From Proales similis (taxonomy: Eukaryota; Rotifera; Eurotatoria; Ploima; Proalidae), in NCBI GenBank assembly GCA_019059635.1, contig JAGVRJ010000003.1, positions 992,001 through 1,056,000 on the forward strand: a DNA stretch of 64,000 bases, given 5' to 3'. Both the position numbers and the translations under genes were made by a program. The notes under the pieces were generated by a model. It was not told the origin of the DNA and did no database searches. It saw only the letters and a program-made list of their open reading frames with translations. Position 1 is the first letter of the stretch; each line of letters begins with the position of its first letter. Shown piece after piece: positions 58,901-64,000 of this stretch.

Positions 58901-61900
58901 CGCGTCTAAAGGCAAAGCGTCAGTCCGACCGGCAGTCTGGCGCCCAGCAGCCGACAGCTTACCCAGAATGCTGATGCTCATCTCGTGCGTCGCGGTTCCT
59001 ACCACGTTGCTGGCCTTGATCGTCACAGTGCCAGCGTGCGCGGCCGGGTTCGCCTTGGGTATCTGGAGCGCGTAGCGGTCGCTGTTCGCGTCCTTCTCGA
59101 TCTGCACGCCGTCTCGGGTCGTCAGCTCCTTGCCGTTGATGAGCCTAGGGTCGCAACGTGTGAACACCGAGCCAACCTACACGCAAGCGAAACTCACCAG
59201 CTCACAGTGGGCTTGGGGAAGCCCTCCACACTGCACTCGATTCGCACGCTCTGGTCCTTGCTGACCGGCGCCAGCGGCTCCGGAAGCTGAACAAACACAG
59301 GTGCGCCTGCAAAGACACTCGGGTCAGCGATTCTGCTCCTGGCCGCTCCGGCGCCTGGTACTTACGGTTGACAACAAGCTGCGCCTTGTTGCTCCTCAGC
59401 TGGCCGGCCTCGTTGACCAGCTCGGCTGAGTAGTTGCCAGCGTCGGCCGGCTTGGCGCTCTTGATCACCAGCACGACCGTGTCCTCCTCCTCGATCACTT
59501 CGTACTCCTCGGTGACCACGATCTCCTCCTCTTCCTTGAACCACTTGACGCTAGGGCGCGGCTTGCCGCCGCCGATCTTGACCACGAAGCGCGCCTCCTG
59601 GCTCTCGACCACGGTCACGTTCTCGAGCTTGCCGCTCAGTTTGGGCGCCTCTGTTTAGTTCAGACGCGCATTAGTCAAATGTCAGCTAATTGACTCCGCC
59701 TCGAGCGGCGCAGCAGCCACTCCGGGTAAAAGCCGGACCAATACTCACCTAGCACATTGAGCGAGAACGAGTGTTCCACCTCGCCCACGCTATTCGAGGC
59801 CTTGATCACGAGCGTTCCCAAGTGAGAGGCGCTCACTTTGGGTATCACAAGCGCCGAGACTCCGGTCTTGGCGTCGTTCTCGAACTTGACGCCGTCCTTG
59901 GCGACGAGCTCTTTGCCATTGAGGAACCAGGCGAGTTTGGCTTTGGGCTGCGCTTCAACACTGCACTCAAAGCGGCTCGGCTGGTCTTGGACGGCGATCG
60001 AGTCGCTTGGCACCGAGGTGAACTGAGGTCCGCCTAGAAATCAACAGCCCGGGATGAGAGGAGGCCGAGGGAGGCGGTCTGGGCGGGGACACTTACGGTT
60101 GACAACAAGCTGCGCCTTGTTGGAGGCTGCCTCGCCGAACTCGTTGGCGACTTTGGCCACATAGGTGCCCGCGTGCTGGGCAGAGAGACACTCCTTGATG
60201 GTGAGCGTGATCTCGCCCTCGGCCGGCTCGGAGAGCTCGAAGCCGGAGAGATCCAGCAGCTCGACGTCGTCCCTGAGCCACTTGCACTGCGCCTTGGGCT
60301 TGCCCGAGAACTTGACGGTGAAGCTGGCCGCCTGGCCCTCGTTCACAGTAACGTTTTCGAGCTTGTTGAGCACCTTGGGCACCTCGAGCACGTCCAGCTC
60401 GGCCGACTTTTCGGCGGCGCCGAACTCGTTCGAGGCCTTGACGGTGACGGTGCCCTGCTGCGCCTGGGTCACCTTGGGGAAGACCAGCGAGTACTTGTCG
60501 TTGGCCACGTCCTTCTCCATTCGCACGCCGTCGCGGCTGGTGAGCTCCTTGCCGTTAAAGAGCCAGGCCACGTTCGGCTTGGGGTTGGACTTGACCACGC
60601 AGTCGAACTTGGCCTCTTTGTCCCTGAGCACCTTTTGCTCGACAGGCTCCTGCACAAACACAGGCCCGCAGGTGACGGTGAGAGCGGCCTTGTTCGAGCT
60701 CGCCTCGCCCATCTCGTTGCTGATCTTGACCGTGAACGAGCTGCCCGAGTCGGCCGGCACGCAGCTCTTGAGCGTCAGCGTAGAGCTGTCCGCGCCGTGC
60801 TCTATCGAGACCCGCTCGCCGGCCTCCAGTTCTTGGCCGTCGCTGCTCGCCCAGCTGATCTTGCTCGGCGCCGGGAAGGAGACGAACTTGCAGACGAACA
60901 GCGCGTCCTGGCCCTCGCTCACAGTCACGCTCTCGATCTTGCCCGTCACTTTGGGCGCGTCTAAAGGCAAAGCGTCAGTCCGACCGGCAGTCTGGCGCCC
61001 AGCAGCCGACAGCTTACCCAGAATGCTGATGCTCATCTCGTGCGTCGCGGTTCCTACCACGTTGCTGGCCTTGATCGTCACAGTGCCAGCGTGCGCGGCC
61101 GGGTTCGCCTTGGGTATCTGGAGCGCGTAGCGGTCGCTGTTCGCGTCCTTCTCGATCTGCACGCCGTCTCGGGTCGTCAGCTCCTTGCCGTTGATGAGCC
61201 TAGGGTCGCAACGTGTGAACACCGAGCCAACCTACACGCAAGCGAAACTCACCAGCTCACAGTGGGCTTGGGGAAGCCCTCCACACTGCACTCGATTCGG
61301 CACGCTCTGGTCCTTGCTGACCGGCGCCAGCGGCTCCGGAAGCTGAACAAACACAGGTGCGCCTGCAAAGACACTCGGGTCAGCGATTCTGCTCCTGGCC
61401 GCTCCGGCGCCTGGTACTTACGGTTGACAACAAGCTGCGCCTTGTTGCTCCTCAGCTGGCCGGCCTCGTTGACCAGCTCGGCTGAGTAGTTGCCAGCGTC
61501 GGCCGGCTTGGCGCTCTTGATCACCAGCACGACCGTGTCCTCCTCCTCGATCACTTCGTACTCCTCGGTGACCACGATCTCCTCCTCTTCCTTGAACCAC
61601 TTGACGCTAGGGCGCGGCTTGCCGCCGCCGATCTTGACCACGAAGCGCGCCTCCTGGCTCTCGACCACGGTCACGTTCTCGAGCTTGCCGCTCAGTTTGG
61701 GCGCCTCTGTTTAGTTCAGACGCGCATTAGTCAAATGTCAGCTAATTGACTCCGCCTCGAGCGGCGCAGCAGCCACTCCGGGTAAAAGCCGGACCAATAC
61801 TCACCTAGCACATTGAGCGAGAACGAGTGTTCCACCTCGCCCACGCTATTCGAGGCCTTGATCACGAGCGTTCCCAAGTGAGAGGCGCTCACTTTGGGTA

Positions 61901-64000
61901 TCACAAGCGCCGAGACTCCGGTCTTGGCGTCGTTCTCGAACTTGACGCCGTCCTTGGCGACGAGCTCTTTGCCATTGAGGAACCAGGCGAGTTTGGCTTT
62001 GGGCTGCGCTTCAACACTGCACTCAAAGCGGCTCGGCTGGTCTTGGACGGCGATCGAGTCGCTTGGCACCGAGGTGAACTGAGGTCCGCCTAGAAATCAA
62101 CAGCCCGGGATGAGAGGAGGCCGAGGGAGGCGGTCTGGGCGGGGACACTTACGGTTGACAACAAGCTGCGCCTTGTTGGAGGCTGCCTCGCCGAACTCGT
62201 TGGCGACTTTGGCCACATAGGTGCCCGCGTGCTGGGCAGAGAGACACTCCTTGATGGTGAGCGTGATCTCGCCCTCGGCCGGCTCGGAGAGCTCGAAGCC
62301 GGAGAGATCCAGCAGCTCGACGTCGTCCCTGAGCCACTTGCACTGCGCCTTGGGCTTGCCCGAGAACTTGACGGTGAAGCTGGCCGCCTGGCCCTCGTTC
62401 ACAGTAACGTTTTCGAGCTTGTTGAGCACCTTGGGCACCTCGAGCACGTCCAGCTCGGCCGACTTTTCGGCGGCGCCGAACTCGTTCGAGGCCTTGACGG
62501 TGACGGTGCCCTGCTGCGCCTGGGTCACCTTGGGGAAGACCAGCGAGTACTTGTCGTTGGCCACGTCCTTCTCCATTCGCACGCCGTCGCGGCTGGTGAG
62601 CTCCTTGCCGTTAAAGAGCCAGGCCACGTTCGGCTTGGGGTTGGACTTGACCACGCAGTCGAACTTGGCCTCTTTGTCCCTGAGCACCTTTTGCTCGACA
62701 GGCTCCTGCACAAACACAGGCCCGCAGGTGACGGTGAGAGCGGCCTTGTTCGAGCTCGCCTCGCCCATCTCGTTGCTGATCTTGACCGTGAACGAGCTTG
62801 CCCGAGTCGGCCGGCACGCAGCTCTTGAGCGTCAGCGTAGAGCTGTCCGCGCCGTGCTCTATCGAGACCCGCTCGCCGGCCTCCAGTTCTTGGCCGTCGC
62901 TGCTCGCCCAGCTGATCTTGCTCGGCGCCGGGAAGGAGACGAACTTGCAGACGAACAGCGCGTCCTGGCCCTCGCTCACAGTCACGCTCTCGATCTTGCC
63001 CGTCACTTTGGGCGCGTCTAAAGGCAAAGCGTCAGTCCGACCGGCAGTCTGGCGCCCAGCAGCCGACAGCTTACCCAGAATGCTGATGCTCATCTCGTGC
63101 GTCGCGGTTCCTACCACGTTGCTGGCCTTGATCGTCACAGTGCCAGCGTGCGCGGCCGGGTTCGCCTTGGGTATCTGGAGCGCGTAGCGGTCGCTGTTCG
63201 CGTCCTTCTCGATCTGCACGCCGTCTCGGGTCGTCAGCTCCTTGCCGTTGATGAGCCTAGGGTCGCAACGTGTGAACACCGAGCCAACCTACACGCAAGC
63301 GAAACTCACCAGCTCACAGTGGGCTTGGGGAAGCCCTCCACACTGCACTCGATTCGCACGCTCTGGTCCTTGCTGACCGGCGCCAGCGGCTCCGGAAGCT
63401 GAACAAACACAGGTGCGCCTGCAAAGACACTCGGGTCAGCGATTCTGCTCCTGGCCGCTCCGGCGCCTGGTACTTACGGTTGACAACAAGCTGCGCCTTG
63501 TTGCTCCTCAGCTGGCCGGCCTCGTTGACCAGCTCGGCTGAGTAGTTGCCAGCGTCGGCCGGCTTGGCGCTCTTGATCACCAGCACGACCGTGTCCTCCT
63601 CCTCGATCACTTCGTACTCCTCGGTGACCACGATCTCCTCCTCTTCCTTGAACCACTTGACGCTAGGGCGCGGCTTGCCGCCGCCGATCTTGACCACGAA
63701 GCGCGCCTCCTGGCTCTCGACCACGGTCACGTTCTCGAGCTTGCCGCTCAGTTTGGGCGCCTCTGTTTAGTTCAGACGCGCATTAGTCAAATGTCAGCTA
63801 ATTGACTCCGCCTCGAGCGGCGCAGCAGCCACTCCGGGTAAAAGCCGGACCAATACTCACCTAGCACATTGAGCGAGAACGAGTGTTCCACCTCGCCCAC
63901 GCTATTCGAGGCCTTGATCACGAGCGTTCCCAAGTGAGAGGCGCTCACTTTGGGTATCACAAGCGCCGAGACTCCGGTCTTGGCGTCGTTCTCGAACTTG
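33355..64000 (-). CDS. Giant titin/twitchin-like Ig-FnIII muscle protein, 5'-open
   Basis: This is a giant intracellular protein of the titin/twitchin/sallimus superfamily, expected in sarcomeres. In transcript order it has at least five repeated six-Ig cassettes (64000-53861), then an exon at 53462-53867 with Ig sequence. A single exon of 15,186 nt (38223-53408) follows, carrying about 44 Ig domains, a charged linker (about 47490-47890) and FnIII triplets at about 40080-40965 and 38560-39466. A terminal run of 14 FnIII domains lies at 33598-37932. Typical motifs are Ig F-strand DAGxYxxKAxN, and FnIII PPxxDGGSPI with YxFRVxAEN. After the intron ending at 33597 the frame continues SPSSATPWIKLTNAKP through a partial FnIII and stops at TAG (33355-33357). 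No kinase was found. The start codon is beyond the window. Frameshifts occur in repeat units 3-5. Confidence 0.93.
38158..38222 (-). other. GC-AG intron splitting an Ig domain of the titin-like gene
   Basis: The exon ends TTTCAG and the intron begins GCAAGT and ends GAACAG. Joining gives N-F-R-I-M-C-E-V-T-G, the expected B/C strand of an Ig domain. The intron is 65 nt. Confidence 0.85.
38223..53408 (-). other. Single 15.2-kb coding exon of the titin-like gene
   Basis: This stretch is uninterrupted in frame from the acceptor TTTAG (53409-53413) to the GC donor at 38222. About 17 Ig domains with introductory TAPKF/SPPRF motifs lie before the linker. About 23 more (typical start PVEFVRPLEDQTV) lie after it, followed by the mixed Ig/FnIII section. 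It is in frame with both flanking exons. Confidence 0.85.
47490..47890 (-). other. Charged PEVK-like linker between Ig blocks
   Basis: Non-Ig sequence of about 130 residues, rich in Lys, Glu, Pro, Arg and Asp (VVDFKTQLKNRDFKRRQ, EKPEEESVKRERAPEQDRE, VPKEFEPRGFDLEKYEKPER). It is probably disordered and possibly a short spring or binding segment. Function is inferred only from composition. Confidence 0.7.
53861..55915 (-). repeat. Repeat unit 1 (last in the transcript)
   Basis: An intact 2,055-bp unit whose exons all stay open. It joins through intron 53868-53930 to the unique, AT-richer Ig exon at 53462-53867. Confidence 0.93.
55916..57970 (-). repeat. Repeat unit 2
   Basis: A 2,055-bp unit apparently identical to unit 1 across exons and introns, with open frames throughout. 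Confidence 0.93.
57971..60026 (-). repeat. Repeat unit 3 (1-nt insertion)
   Basis: 2,056 bp. An extra T in the CTCGTTTCAC stretch (about 58286-58288) and an A-to-T change ten bases on distinguish it. The insertion breaks the three-Ig exon frame. Confidence 0.9.
60027..62082 (-). repeat. Repeat unit 4 (1-nt insertion)
   Basis: 2,056 bp. An extra G at about 61299-61300 (ATTCGGCACG against ATTCGCACG) shifts the frame in the half-Ig exon. Confidence 0.9.
62083..64000 (-). repeat. Repeat unit 5 (1-nt insertion, cut by window edge)
   Basis: 1,918 bp are visible. An extra T at about 62798-62799 (GAGCTTGCCC against GAGCTGCCC) breaks the three-Ig exon. The array may continue past the window. Confidence 0.9.

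Larger units (their letters stand above)
53861..64000. repeat. Tandem array of five 2,055-bp units inside the titin-like gene
   Basis: Direct repeats start at 53861, 55916, 57971, 60027 and 62083, the last truncated by the window edge. Introns and exons are repeated alike, and copies look identical apart from a few single-base changes. Each unit (unit 1 coordinates) has minus-strand exons 55638-55922, 55255-55539, 55087-55195, 54852-55033 and 53931-54794. Together they make 1,725 nt or 575 codons, coding six Ig domains (two single-exon Igs, one Ig split over two exons, one exon with three Igs). Because 1,725 is a multiple of three, copy number can change without shifting the frame. The array is clearly more GC-rich than the exon next to it. 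Confidence 0.95.

Noticed and set aside
53861-64000. Repeat array as a transposon or satellite
   Set aside because: There are no terminal repeats, target duplications or transposase. The unit boundaries lie within one gene, and each unit is a frame-neutral set of Ig exons, so it is an intragenic duplication.

Overview
This window is nuclear DNA of a bilaterian animal with a compact genome. The genes are split by short introns, mostly about 50-80 nt with GT-AG ends. Intergenic gaps are usually below 1 kb, and the gene families are metazoan: a receptor tyrosine phosphatase, a tetraspanin, a POU6 homeobox factor, class IA PI3-kinase, ECT2, neuropeptide-type GPCRs and a giant titin-like muscle protein. 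A small-genome protostome invertebrate is the best guess. The phylum cannot be fixed from sequence reading alone. No bacterial, viral, CRISPR or transposon features were seen.

Layout: 1-6.7 kb, 3' part of a receptor-type protein tyrosine phosphatase (+) with PAN/apple-like, FnIII and Ig ectodomain modules, an active D1 and a dead D2. 7.0-8.2 kb, tetraspanin (+). 8.2-9.2 kb, gankyrin/PSMD10 (-). 9.75-10.8 kb, derlin-2 (+). 11.1-13.4 kb, CNNM magnesium-transport mediator (+). 14.3-15.8 kb, POU6-class transcription factor (-). 16.9-20.7 kb, p110 PI3-kinase (+). 21.0-23.5 kb, ITFG1/TIP (-). 24.1-27.8 kb, ECT2/Pebble RhoGEF (-). 28.2-30.7 kb, two tandem intronless GPCRs (-). 31.3 kb, the 25-codon ribosomal protein L41 gene (+). 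31.9-32.9 kb, ANKRD40 (+). 33.36 kb to the end, a giant Ig/FnIII muscle protein (-), open at the window edge.

The giant gene is the most unusual part. Read in its own direction, it starts in a tandem array of at least five nearly identical 2,055-bp genomic units (53861-64000). Each unit has five exons and encodes six Ig domains (575 codons, frame-neutral). A single 15.2-kb exon follows, with about 44 Ig domains, an acidic/basic linker and two triplets of FnIII domains. The last large exon holds 14 FnIII domains in a row. The protein appears to stop inside a truncated FnIII module, with no kinase domain. Three of the repeat copies carry single-base insertions that break the frame. These are either assembly errors or real decay.

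Other points of interest are two introns of only about 30 nt (CNNM and ANKRD40), two GC-AG introns (one splitting the phosphatase active-site signature), a 24-nt microexon in gankyrin, a head-to-head gankyrin/derlin pair that may share a promoter, and a GPCR pair lacking the DRY and NPxxY motifs. Exon boundaries were read by eye from reading frame and splice consensus, so those not stated explicitly are approximate.
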